From JBBIQS01 sp037442205 (GTDB lineage: Bacteria; Myxococcota; Myxococcia; Myxococcales; UBA5297), in NCBI GenBank assembly GCA_037442205.1, contig JBBIQS010000038.1, positions 8,735 through 72,734 on the forward strand: 64,000 nt of DNA, written 5' to 3'. The notes under the pieces are model-generated. The model was not told the DNA's origin. It did not search any database and worked only from the letters and a program-made list of their open reading frames with translations. The translations under genes and the position numbers were made by a program. Shown here one piece after another: positions 39,402 to 47,023 of this stretch. Within the stretch, counting starts at the first letter, position 1; the number at the start of each line of letters is the position of its first letter.

Positions 39402-40718
39402 CTAGACGCTGGGGTCGCGCACCCGCCCCAGCGCCGCCTTCACGAACCGCGACTTCACCTGCTCGCTGGCGATGGCCCGCTGTGCCGGGGGCAGGTTGGT
39501 CAGCGCCTTGAGCACGTGGTTGATGAGCCTGGCTCCGCGGCTCTCGCCCTCGTCGAAGAGCAGGTCGGCGAGCATGCCGCGCTCCATGGCGATCCGCACC
39601 GCCTTCTCCACCGCGGTAGAGGGCACCAGCGGCTGCTTCTCCCGCCGCACCATCCGCATGGCGTGCTTGTGGCAGGCGTCTGCGCACACCCCGCAGCCGA
39701 TGCAGGCCTCGCGATCGACCTTGGGGCGCAGCTCGTTGTTTCGCCCGGACTTCTGGGCGCGCTCGGGGACCATGGAGATGGCGGCGATCGGGCAGTGGCG
39801 GGCGCAGCGCGAGCAGCCGACGCACATCTCCTCCTTGCAGCTGGCCTCGAAGCCGCTGGGGTTCACCGCCCGCAGCCCGTACCAGTTGATCGACTGCAGC
39901 TGGGCGCAGCAGCAGCCGCAGCAGTTGCAGATGTAGGCCGGCCGGTCCTTGACGTTGTCGGCGATCTGCACCAGCCCGCGCTTCTTCGAGTCCTCGAGGA
40001 TGCGGAAGGCCTCGACCTTCTCGATCGGCCGGCCGAACTTGCGGCGCAGCACGAAGTCGGCCCCGGCGTTGAGCGACAGGCAGACGTCCATCGGCGCCCC
40101 GCAGGAGGTGCCCAGGTGCTCGGCCTTGTGGCGGCAGTAGCAGAGCGAGACCGCGATCGACCTGGCCTGCTCGATCACCTGGGTGGCCCGCTCCCAGTCG
40201 AGGATGTCGGGGACCGGCTCGTCGCCCAGCGCCGCCTCGTGGGCCAGCGTGCGCCCGATGACCGTCTCATGGCCGAAGACGCTCTTGGCGAAGGTATCGT
40301 CGTGGTGGAGGTAGGCCTCCAGCGCCTCGGCCATGCGCTTCTTGGGGATCGAGTCGTGGGCCCGCATCAGCGAGAACTCGAAGAAGCCCACCACCGGCGG
40401 CGAGAGCAGGTACTTCACCTTGCCGGTGCGCGTGCTGACCAGGTCCATCACCAGCCCCTTGTCGGCCATCGCCTCCAGGCGCGGCAGCAGCTCCTGCTCG
40501 CTCACCCCGGCCCGCCGGGCGATCCTCTCCAGCGACGAGGGGAGCACCGGCAGCTGCGAGGCCAGCGACGCCTCCGCCGGCGTGAAGAGGATCTCGAGGA
40601 TCTCCTTCCATCCCTCCCAGGCCTTGGGGTCGTTCGGCTCGGGCATCGCCGCGGTGGTGGCGTCGAGCCGCTTCACCAGCGACCGGTACTCCTCCTTCAA
40701 GTGGCCCAGGTGACCCAT
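39402..40718 (-). CDS. 4Fe-4S dicluster ferredoxin-domain protein
   Basis: This 438-residue protein starts at ATG 40718 (GGAGGAG upstream). The N-terminal 130 residues form a winged-helix-like region (ERIARRAGVSEQELLPRLEAM, VKYLLSPPVVGF). A central part includes CYCRHKAEHLGTSC and ICNCCGCCCAQLQ, probable metal sites. The C-terminus has two classical clusters: CVGCSRCARHCPIAA and CIGCGVCADACHKHA. It may be a cytoplasmic redox protein of unknown partner. It converges on the BMP gene nine bases away. Confidence 0.92.
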   Translation of the reverse strand: MGHLGHLKEEYRSLVKRLDATTAAMPEPNDPKAWEGWKEILEILFTPAEASLASQLPVLPSSLERIARRAGVSEQELLPRLEAMADKGLVMDLVSTRTGKVKYLLSPPVVGFFEFSLMRAHDSIPKKRMAEALEAYLHHDDTFAKSVFGHETVIGRTLAHEAALGDEPVPDILDWERATQVIEQARSIAVSLCYCRHKAEHLGTSCGAPMDVCLSLNAGADFVLRRKFGRPIEKVEAFRILEDSKKRGLVQIADNVKDRPAYICNCCGCCCAQLQSINWYGLRAVNPSGFEASCKEEMCVGCSRCARHCPIAAISMVPERAQKSGRNNELRPKVDREACIGCGVCADACHKHAMRMVRREKQPLVPSTAVEKAVRIAMERGMLADLLFDEGESRGARLINHVLKALTNLPPAQRAIASEQVKSRFVKAALGRVRDPSV

Positions 40719-40898
40719 GGTGCGCTCCTCCGGTTGGCGGCTGCGTGAGCGTACAAGAAAGCGCTCTGCCATCTGAGCTCTTTGAAGGGCCCTCCGCCGC
40801 GTCGCACCCGCGACTTCTGGCGTCTCGGGTCGAATCCCGGCAACAATGGCGCGTCTTTAACAGTGCCGGCGGCCCCTGGCCCCGTCCGCGGAGACCCT

Positions 40899-41663
40899 AT
40901 GCGACCGATCTTGCTGAGCATTCCCCTGGCCCTCTTCGCCTCGACGGCGCTGGCCCAGAGCGCCCCGGCCGAAGCCGAGGCCGCCCCTAGCTACGTTGCG
41001 CCGGTGGTGCGCGCGGTCAAGCACCTCAAGGGCGAGGAGTTCGAGCTGCTCGGCGACCTGCCCGCAGGTCTCAAGGGCCACTTCGCCTGGGCGGGCACCG
41101 GCGAGCTGGCCGGCGACACGCTGACCCTGTCGCTGAGCTCGATGGCCCCGGCCAAGGCGACCGCCGCGGCCGACAAGCTGACCGTGGTCGGCAAGATCGC
41201 CGCCCCCTCGTTCAAGGACCACAAGGGCGGCTACCAGCTCCAGGTCAAGGACAAGGACGGCGCGGTCATCTTCTACGGCTGCGAGAAGGGCAAGGGCGTC
41301 AGCTGCAAGCGGCTGGAGTGGATCATCGCCGGCATCAACAAGCTGGTCATCGACCGGCAGCAGCCCAAGGCCACCAAGTCGATGTTCGGGTTCTATTTCA
41401 AGGACATCGTCGCCACCTGGAACCCCGGCCAGGCGCTGCGCGAGACGCAGGAGAAGTGCCAGACCCCCTACGTCATGTCGATGCAGGTTGACGACCGCGA
41501 CCTGGGCAAGATCGGCCTTTGCGAAGGCGAGCCGGGGAAGAACCAAACGGCGATCTACATGGCGCCCGCCAAGGATGGAAAGCCGGGCGCCACCTACTCT
41601 CTGCTGATCACCGACGGCAAGAAGCTGATCGAGCTGCTCGAGGCGCGGCTGCCCAAGCCGTAG
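40899..41663 (+). CDS. Exported protein of unknown function
   Basis: This 254-residue protein starts at ATG 40899 with GCGGAGA upstream. The signal peptide MRPILLSIPLALFASTALAQ is clear. The mature protein is mostly beta (SYVAPVVRAVKHLKGEEFELL, LTLSLSSMAPAKATAAADKL) and has three cysteines (YGCEKGKGVSCKRLEW, EKCQTPYVMSM) that could form disulfides. No family recognised. A strong terminator follows. The region upstream (40741-40898) contains tRNA-like motifs but no complete tRNA. Confidence 0.8.
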   Translation: MRPILLSIPLALFASTALAQSAPAEAEAAPSYVAPVVRAVKHLKGEEFELLGDLPAGLKGHFAWAGTGELAGDTLTLSLSSMAPAKATAAADKLTVVGKIAAPSFKDHKGGYQLQVKDKDGAVIFYGCEKGKGVSCKRLEWIIAGINKLVIDRQQPKATKSMFGFYFKDIVATWNPGQALRETQEKCQTPYVMSMQVDDRDLGKIGLCEGEPGKNQTAIYMAPAKDGKPGATYSLLITDGKKLIELLEARLPKP

Positions 41664-41677
41664 CGGCGCCTGGGTGC

Positions 41678-41800
41678 GCCGGTCTTCAGCCGGCTGGCGA
41701 CCAAGAATCAAGTGCCCGCGAGCGACCGAGTTTCCGGCGCTCGCGGGCATCGTTTTCACGACCGAATGGCTCCGGCTGAAAGCCGGCACTCCAGCCGGCG
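41678..41800. repeat. Inverted REP-like pair around a terminator
   Basis: GCCGGTCTTCAGCCGG (41678-41693) and CCGGCTGAAAGCCGGC (41772-41787) are inverted copies with 14 of 16 matches. Each is itself hairpin-forming, and GAAAGCCGGCACTCCAGCCGG continues the right copy. This kind of 'GCCGGCnTTCAGCCGGC' unit is widespread in high-GC genomes as REP-like sequence. Here the pair brackets the terminator at 41713-41756. Confidence 0.55.
41713..41756 (+). terminator. Rho-independent terminator
   Basis: A perfect 12-bp stem (TGCCCGCGAGCG at 41713-41724 with 41738-41749), followed by TCGTTTT, lies 50 bases after the exported-protein stop. It probably serves both that gene and the convergent SPFH operon. 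Confidence 0.85.
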
Positions 41801-41804
41801 CTCG

Positions 41805-42809
41805 CTACTGCGCCGCCGGGGCCTGTCCGCTCATCAGGTAGTCCATGACCTTGTTGACGTTCATGGTCGAGACGTTGGCCGCCGGGACGATCATGATCTT
41901 CTTCTCGGCGAACTGCTTGGCGAGCTGCATCTTCACGTAGGCGTCGCCGCCCAGCTTGTTGAGGGCTTCGGCCTCCTTGGTGGTGGCCTCGGCCTCGGCC
42001 TGGGCGCGGGCGATCACCGCCTTGGCCTCGTTGGTCTTGGTCTGGTAGTAGCCGTCGGCGTCGTTCTTGAGCCGCCCGGCCTCGCCCAGCGCGTCCTCGG
42101 TCTTGCGGTTCCACTCGGCGCGCTTGGCCTGCAGCTCGCTGCGCTTCTGCTCCTCCATCGCCTTCTGCTGCTCGATCAGCTTCTGCACGTCGGCCTCGGC
42201 CTGCTTCTGGGCGTCGATCGCCGCCTGGTACTCGGGATCGAAGCGGTGCTGCTGCACCTGGAGCATGTCGACGATGATCCCCATCGGCGCCAGCTCCTTG
42301 GCCAGCTCTTCCTTGGCCTTGAGCGCCGTCCGGTTCTTCACCGACACCTGGTAGTACTCCTCGCTGGTGATCTCGTTGAAGACATCCCGGATCACCGAGC
42401 GGGCGTAGGGGCGCACCAGCCGCTCCTTGACCTCGCTGATCGAGTCGCCGGCCTCGGCGATGATCTTGCCCACCAGCTTCGGGTCGATCCGCCACATCAC
42501 GTTGACGTCGATGTGGATGTTGTTGCCGTCGCGGGTCTTGAAGGTGACGTCGTCGGGCACCGGGCGGTCGCCCTCGCGCGGGTTGGCGTTCATCAGCAGG
42601 TTCTGCTGGGCCACCGACAGCACGTGCCAGGAGTTGACGAAGGGCATCACGGTGTAGACGCCGCCGGGCGGGTAGGTCTGCTGCTTGCCCCGCTCCTCGA
42701 AGACGCCCAGCAGGCTGGTGCGCACCCCGACCTCGGTGGAGGAGGTCGACTCGCAGCCGGACAGGGCCGCCAGCGCGGCGGCGACCAGGAAGATTCGCAG
42801 GGGCTTCAT
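41805..42809 (-). CDS. SPFH/band-7 lipoprotein (stomatin/prohibitin-like)
   Basis: This 334-residue protein starts at ATG 42809, overlapping the previous stop as TGATG (a GTG at 42812 is alternative). A lipobox-like LSGC ends the signal segment. The SPFH domain (about 25-200) contains VGVRTSLLGVF, PGGVYTVMPFVNSWHVL and HIDVNVMWRIDPKLV. A long coiled coil follows (about 200-290, Lys/Glu/Ala-rich). The family forms oligomeric membrane scaffolds. It is last in a three-gene operon. Whether a lipid-modified SPFH protein occurs widely is not known to me. Confidence 0.93.
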   Translation of the reverse strand: MKPLRIFLVAAALAALSGCESTSSTEVGVRTSLLGVFEERGKQQTYPPGGVYTVMPFVNSWHVLSVAQQNLLMNANPREGDRPVPDDVTFKTRDGNNIHIDVNVMWRIDPKLVGKIIAEAGDSISEVKERLVRPYARSVIRDVFNEITSEEYYQVSVKNRTALKAKEELAKELAPMGIIVDMLQVQQHRFDPEYQAAIDAQKQAEADVQKLIEQQKAMEEQKRSELQAKRAEWNRKTEDALGEAGRLKNDADGYYQTKTNEAKAVIARAQAEAEATTKEAEALNKLGGDAYVKMQLAKQFAEKKIMIVPAANVSTMNVNKVMDYLMSGQAPAAQ

Positions 42810-43954
42810 CACTTGCCTCCTTCGGCCGCGGGGACCGGGCCGCCGGGGCTCAGCCCGATCAGCGCCCAGCTCTGGCGGATGAAGGTGATGTACTGCTCCG
42901 GGGTCATCACCGAGCCCTGGATGTTGTCGAAGATCTTGGCGGTCTCCAGCGCCACCACGTAGCGGCCGCCGCCCTTGTTGAGCGCCTCGGCCTTGAGCCG
43001 CTTGGCCTCGGCGTTGGCCAGGCCGTACTCCTTGTCGCCCTTGGCCCGCACCTGCTCGGAGTAGAGGTTGGCCTCGGCGCGCACCTTGGAGATCTGGGCG
43101 TTGTTCTCCGACTCGGCGATGGTGATGGCGGCGTTGCCCTTGGACTCGATCTGCTGGAGCTTGGCCCGCTCGTCGTTGACGTGGCTCTCCTTGCGGTTCT
43201 TCTCCGCCGCCTGCACCGCCACCTTCTTCTCGTGCAGCGACTTCTCGTAGGCCGGCGAATACGAGTAGTTGCGCAGCAGCAGCTTGTGCACCTCGAAGCC
43301 GCGGGCCTTGAAGCGCTCACGCAGGTACTCCTCGGCCTCGTTGACCGCGGCGATGCGCACCTTCTCGTCGTAGAACGACTCGGCGTTCATCTTGCCCAGG
43401 GTGGCCAGCACTCCGTTGCGGAAGGTGTTGATGGCGAAGGACTCGACGTAGGTCGAGCCCCAGCCGAACTCGCGGGCCACCATCAGCGGGTCGGTGATGC
43501 TGTAGAGCAGCGTCACGTCGGCCGCCACCGAGTAGCCGTCGCTGGTCTGCACGTTGAAGGCGTCGATCACCCGGTGGGTGGCCTTGCCCAGCAGCGCGTC
43601 GCGGGTCGAGTAGTACTGGTCGACCGCGCGGACCACGTCCATGCCGCCCGCCTTGGCGCGGGCCTCGGCCCGCTCGTTGGAGGCCTCGAGCAGGTGGATC
43701 TCCCGCGGGTAGGTGAACATGGTCGACCCTGGGCCGATGAAGTACAGCCCCGGCCCGAAGATCTGGTCCACCACGCCCACCTTGGTGCCGAAGCGGCTCT
43801 GCTCCACTCCGAACTCGTTGGGCATCACGCGGGCGGTGCACGAGGAGAAGAACAGCCCCAGCACCACCGCCGCCCCGCCGGCCAGGGCGAGGAAGCGCAG
43901 CAACTGCCTGCGCAACCCGCGCACTGCCGAAACTTTGGAAGCGATCTCGACCAT
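42809..43954 (-). CDS. SPFH/band-7 membrane protein
   Basis: This 381-residue protein starts at ATG 43954 after AGAGGAGGGATC. One transmembrane helix (about 18-42, LLRFLALAGGAAVVLGLFFSS) is followed by the SPFH domain: VMPNEFGVEQSRFGTKVGV, GPGLYFIGPGSTMFTYP and the paralogous VQTSDGYSVAADVTLLYSIT. A coiled coil (about 240-330) is like that of its downstream paralogue. The two SPFH genes overlap by one base of stop/start, suggesting a hetero-oligomer made in fixed ratio. The upstream gene overlaps it as TAATG. Confidence 0.94.
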   Translation of the reverse strand: MVEIASKVSAVRGLRRQLLRFLALAGGAAVVLGLFFSSCTARVMPNEFGVEQSRFGTKVGVVDQIFGPGLYFIGPGSTMFTYPREIHLLEASNERAEARAKAGGMDVVRAVDQYYSTRDALLGKATHRVIDAFNVQTSDGYSVAADVTLLYSITDPLMVAREFGWGSTYVESFAINTFRNGVLATLGKMNAESFYDEKVRIAAVNEAEEYLRERFKARGFEVHKLLLRNYSYSPAYEKSLHEKKVAVQAAEKNRKESHVNDERAKLQQIESKGNAAITIAESENNAQISKVRAEANLYSEQVRAKGDKEYGLANAEAKRLKAEALNKGGGRYVVALETAKIFDNIQGSVMTPEQYITFIRQSWALIGLSPGGPVPAAEGGK

Positions 43955-44667
43955 TAGTGATCCCTCCTCTTGCTCATCTCGGGAGTGCGCCGCGCCGACT
44001 CTTCGGCAATGGCCTCGACCCGGGACGCCGAGGCCGCCGCGCCAGCGATGGCGGGGTGGCTCAGCAGATAGGCGACGTCGATGCGTTCGATCTCGCGGTT
44101 GACCCGCGCCACCAGCTTGTTCAGCTCCGACTCGTAGCGACGCGCCGCCAGCCAAGCCCGCAAGTTGGGAGCCAGCAGACCGGCCAAGGTGAACGGCAGC
44201 ACCCACTCCTTGGACCAGAGCGGGATGAACGGCGCCCAGACCACGAAGCCGCCCACCGCCATCCCGACCAGGGCCCAGCCCAGGCGCTCGACCAGGTGCA
44301 GCCTCTTGTCGAGCAGGTAGAAGTCGTTGCGCTCGCGCGGAGTGAAGGCCACGCTCAACCGCAGGTAGGCGGGCAGCACCACCGAGCGCATCAGCCGGTC
44401 CACCTCCTGGAAGAAGGCCGCCGCGGCCGGCTCGCTCAGGTGCGGCAAGTGCTCGCGCACCGCCTGCTGGAGGCGCGGCAACTCCTTCTCGTAGACCTCG
44501 ACGAAGAAGGGACCAGCCCCGTTCTCGCCGCGCTTGACCGCTTCATCGGTCAGGCCCGGCCGGCGGTCCTCGAGGGTCTGCAGCAGCCGCTCGAGAAAGC
44601 CGCCCAGCGGCCCGTGGTGCTGGGCGCTGGAGGTGGGCTGCAGAAGCGGCGAACTATCGCTGCTCAC
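43954..44667 (-). CDS. Two-helix membrane protein of the SPFH operon
   Basis: This 237-residue protein starts at GTG 44667 (AAAGGAGC upstream). Residues 1-130 are helical and soluble (FLERLLQTLEDRRPGLTDEAVK, ELPRLQQAVREHLPHLSEPA, AYLRLSVAFTPRERNDFYLLD). Two hydrophobic helices (about 143-160 and 170-185) form a hairpin. The tail is a short amphipathic helix. It is not related to SPFH proteins. Its stop overlaps the SPFH start (TAATG), so it is translated with them and is probably a partner or anchor. Confidence 0.82.
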   Translation of the reverse strand: MSSDSSPLLQPTSSAQHHGPLGGFLERLLQTLEDRRPGLTDEAVKRGENGAGPFFVEVYEKELPRLQQAVREHLPHLSEPAAAAFFQEVDRLMRSVVLPAYLRLSVAFTPRERNDFYLLDKRLHLVERLGWALVGMAVGGFVVWAPFIPLWSKEWVLPFTLAGLLAPNLRAWLAARRYESELNKLVARVNREIERIDVAYLLSHPAIAGAAASASRVEAIAEESARRTPEMSKRRDH

Positions 44668-44929
44668 GACGTGCTCCTTTGGGGAGATGCGCCCCCGGGC
44701 AGTGCGCGGACTATGCCACATCGCCAAGCGCCTGATGGATCGTGCAACCTGCCGATCTTTCGAAGGGTTATCGGCCTGCCGCGCCTGCGAATGGCGACTT
44801 TCGCCACCTGACAATCCGCCCAGCAAGCGATCGGCGTGGTTCGGCGCCGTCGCCGGGCGGATGGCCGGGCCATCGCCCCTCGCAACAAACTGGCCCTCGG
44901 AGGATCGTTCGTGGTTCGATCCGGGCGCC

Positions 44930-46486
44930 ATGCCCGCGCACGGTCGATACTCCGTCCTGCACAAGATCGCCAACGGCGGGATGGCGGAGATCTACCTCGG
45001 GCGACAGCAGGGAGCGGCCGGCTTCGAGCGGCTGGTGGTGCTCAAGCGCATCCGCTCGGCGATGAGCGCCGAGCGCGCCTTCCGCGACGCGCTGATCGAC
45101 GAAGCGCACATCGCGATGACGCTGAACCACAGCAACGTCGTGCAGGTGCTCGACCTGGGCTACTCCGGCGGCCACTACTTCCTGATCCTGGAGATGGTGG
45201 ACGGCTGGAACCTGAACATGGTCTTCCGCCGGGCCGAGGCCTTCGGGCTGACCTTCCCGCCGGAGCTGGCGCTCTACTGCGTCACCGAGGTCTGCCGGGC
45301 GCTGGCCTTCGCCCACTCGCGGGTCAAGGACGGCAAGCCTCTGGGGATCGTCCACTGCGACGTCAGCCCGCACAACGTGCTGGTCAGCGCCGAGGGCGAG
45401 GTGAAGCTCACCGACTTCGGCATCGCCACCGCCAGCCATCGCCGCGGCCGCTCCGACGACGGCATCATCCGCGGCAAGGTCGGGTTCATGTCGCCGGAGC
45501 AGGCGGGAGGCGGCAAGCCCGACGCCCGCTCCGACCTGTTCAGCCTGGGCGCGACCCTCTATTTCCTGGTCACCGGAAAGAAGGCCTTCGCCGCCGGCAC
45601 CGATCTGCTGTCGCTGGCGTTGACGCAGAAGGGCGAATTCGAGCCGCCCGAGGCGCTGCGGCCCAATCTCGACCCCGGGATCGTCAAGGTGCTCCAGCGG
45701 GCGATGAAGAAGCAGCCCGAGGAGCGCTATCCCAGCGCCGAGGCGATGCTGGCGGCGCTCGAGGACCTGCTGCGCTCGCGCTATCCGCGCACCGGCCCGA
45801 GCGAGCTCAAGAGCTGGCTGGCGGAGTTGGAGCTGACCGATCAGGCACCGCGGGTCAGCCATGCTCCGCCGGCGCCCGAGCCGGAGCAGGAATCGATCGA
45901 GGGCAGCGCCATCTTCCTGCAGGACCACGCCGAGCCTCAGACTCCGGCCGAGCGCCCTGCCGACACCCGTTGGCTGACCGGCTCGGCCAAGCCCGCCCTT
46001 CCGGGAGCGCTGCTGAAGCGCCTCGACGCCGCTCCGCGCAACGCCAAGCTTGGCTTCGGGGCGGCGGTCCTGGCGTCGCTGATTCTCTCGGCGCGGCTGG
46101 TCACCTGCGCCGGGCCGCGCCCCGAGCCGCTGGCGTCCAGCGCTCCAGCTCCCGACGCCGCCGAGCCCGCCTTCCCCGGTCTCGATCTGACGACCGAGGT
46201 CCCCGAGCCCGCGGACGCCGGCCCGCAACCGCGGATCGCGGCTGAGAAATCGCCCGAGCCGATCTGGGTCCAGTTCACCAGCTCGCCGCCGGGCGCCAGG
46301 CTGACGGTGGAGAAGCAGGCTTTCGGAGTCACGCCGGCGCGGCTGAGGGTGAAGCCGGGCCTGACCTACGAAGTCAGCCTCGCCCGCGATGGCTACAAGC
46401 CCGCCTCCAAGCGCGCCTATGTCCCCAACAAGCCCAACCAGACCATCCACCTCGAGCTCGAGAAGAAGTCGTGGTGGCCGTTCTGA
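44930..46486 (+). CDS. Ser/Thr protein kinase with PEGA domain
   Basis: This 518-residue protein starts at ATG 44930; no strong ribosome site lies at normal distance, so the start is less certain. Kinase domain: Gly loop IANGGMAEIYLG, Lys39 in VVLKRI, catalytic loop IVHCDVSPHN (HCD in place of HRD, Asp144 kept) and DFG at 162. A juxtamembrane disordered stretch leads to a transmembrane helix near 365-385 (LGFGAAVLASLILSARLVTC). A PEGA domain at about 445-515 (SSPPGARLTVEKQAFGVTPA) is extracytoplasmic. The SPFH operon is divergent from it, 262 bp away. Confidence 0.92.
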   Translation: MPAHGRYSVLHKIANGGMAEIYLGRQQGAAGFERLVVLKRIRSAMSAERAFRDALIDEAHIAMTLNHSNVVQVLDLGYSGGHYFLILEMVDGWNLNMVFRRAEAFGLTFPPELALYCVTEVCRALAFAHSRVKDGKPLGIVHCDVSPHNVLVSAEGEVKLTDFGIATASHRRGRSDDGIIRGKVGFMSPEQAGGGKPDARSDLFSLGATLYFLVTGKKAFAAGTDLLSLALTQKGEFEPPEALRPNLDPGIVKVLQRAMKKQPEERYPSAEAMLAALEDLLRSRYPRTGPSELKSWLAELELTDQAPRVSHAPPAPEPEQESIEGSAIFLQDHAEPQTPAERPADTRWLTGSAKPALPGALLKRLDAAPRNAKLGFGAAVLASLILSARLVTCAGPRPEPLASSAPAPDAAEPAFPGLDLTTEVPEPADAGPQPRIAAEKSPEPIWVQFTSSPPGARLTVEKQAFGVTPARLRVKPGLTYEVSLARDGYKPASKRAYVPNKPNQTIHLELEKKSWWPF

Positions 46487-46559
46487 CGTTTCACTCCGGG
46501 AGCGGTTGCGCTCGCCGGCACGTCTGACGGAACATGCCCGCCATTTTTCGGAGGAATCG

Positions 46560-46967
46560 ATGACCCTTGGACGCGCCGTGCTCGGACTGATCTTGATCCT
46601 CGGTATCGCAGCCTGCTCGACCGCTCCGGCCGGTGACGACGCCGGGACGGACGGCTCGCTGGGCGCGGCCCCTGACGCCGCGGCCGCCGGGGATGCCGGG
46701 GCGGACGCCGGGTCGCTGCCCTACTCGGACGCTGGCTGCCTCACGTTCGACGGAGTGAGCCAGGTGTGCGGGTTCAAATCCGACGGCAAAGTCTGCGCGT
46801 TCTCGACTCAGTGCAAGAGCAGCAGCGACCTCGGCCAGTGCAAGATCAACTGCGAGATGGGGACCTCCGTGGGGAAGTGCTACGGGCCGAGCGACGTCTC
46901 CTGCCTCCTCAACTCGGTTTCTGCCCAGGACTGCGCGGCGCTCGCCGCCTGCCACTGGGTACTCTGA
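46560..46967 (+). CDS. Small Cys-rich lipoprotein
   Basis: This 135-residue protein starts at ATG 46560 after GGAGG. The signal peptide has the lipobox IAAC. An Asp/Gly/Ala-rich linker follows, then eight cysteines in the last 75 residues (GCLTFDGVSQVCGFKSDGKV, CAFSTQCKSSS, QCKINCEM) that may form disulfides. It is probably a lipoprotein displayed in the envelope. It follows the kinase by 73 bases and is closed by a perfect hairpin. Confidence 0.82.
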   Translation: MTLGRAVLGLILILGIAACSTAPAGDDAGTDGSLGAAPDAAAAGDAGADAGSLPYSDAGCLTFDGVSQVCGFKSDGKVCAFSTQCKSSSDLGQCKINCEMGTSVGKCYGPSDVSCLLNSVSAQDCAALAACHWVL

Positions 46968-46977
46968 GTGTTCGCGA

Positions 46978-47002
46978 GCGCTCCCTCGGCCCGAGGGAGC
47001 GC
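46978..47002. terminator. Bidirectional hairpin terminator between convergent genes
   Basis: A perfect 11-bp stem (GCGCTCCCTCG, 46978-46988 with 46992-47002) with a three-base loop sits between the lipoprotein stop (46967) and the VWA stop (47024). No T-run is seen. Confidence 0.6.
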
Positions 47003-47023
47003 GGCGACCGGACTCCTCTGTTT

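Noticed and set aside
40741..40860. A functional tRNA
   Set aside because: D-arm-like and T-arm-like pieces are on opposite strands and no acceptor stem pairs.
42809..43954. Second coding frames over the SPFH genes on the plus strand
   Set aside because: The SPFH motifs, ribosome site and one-base overlaps are all on the minus strand.
46514..46532. Second sigma54 promoter (CCGGCACGTC...) before the small lipoprotein
   Set aside because: The -12 GC is not at the required spacing.
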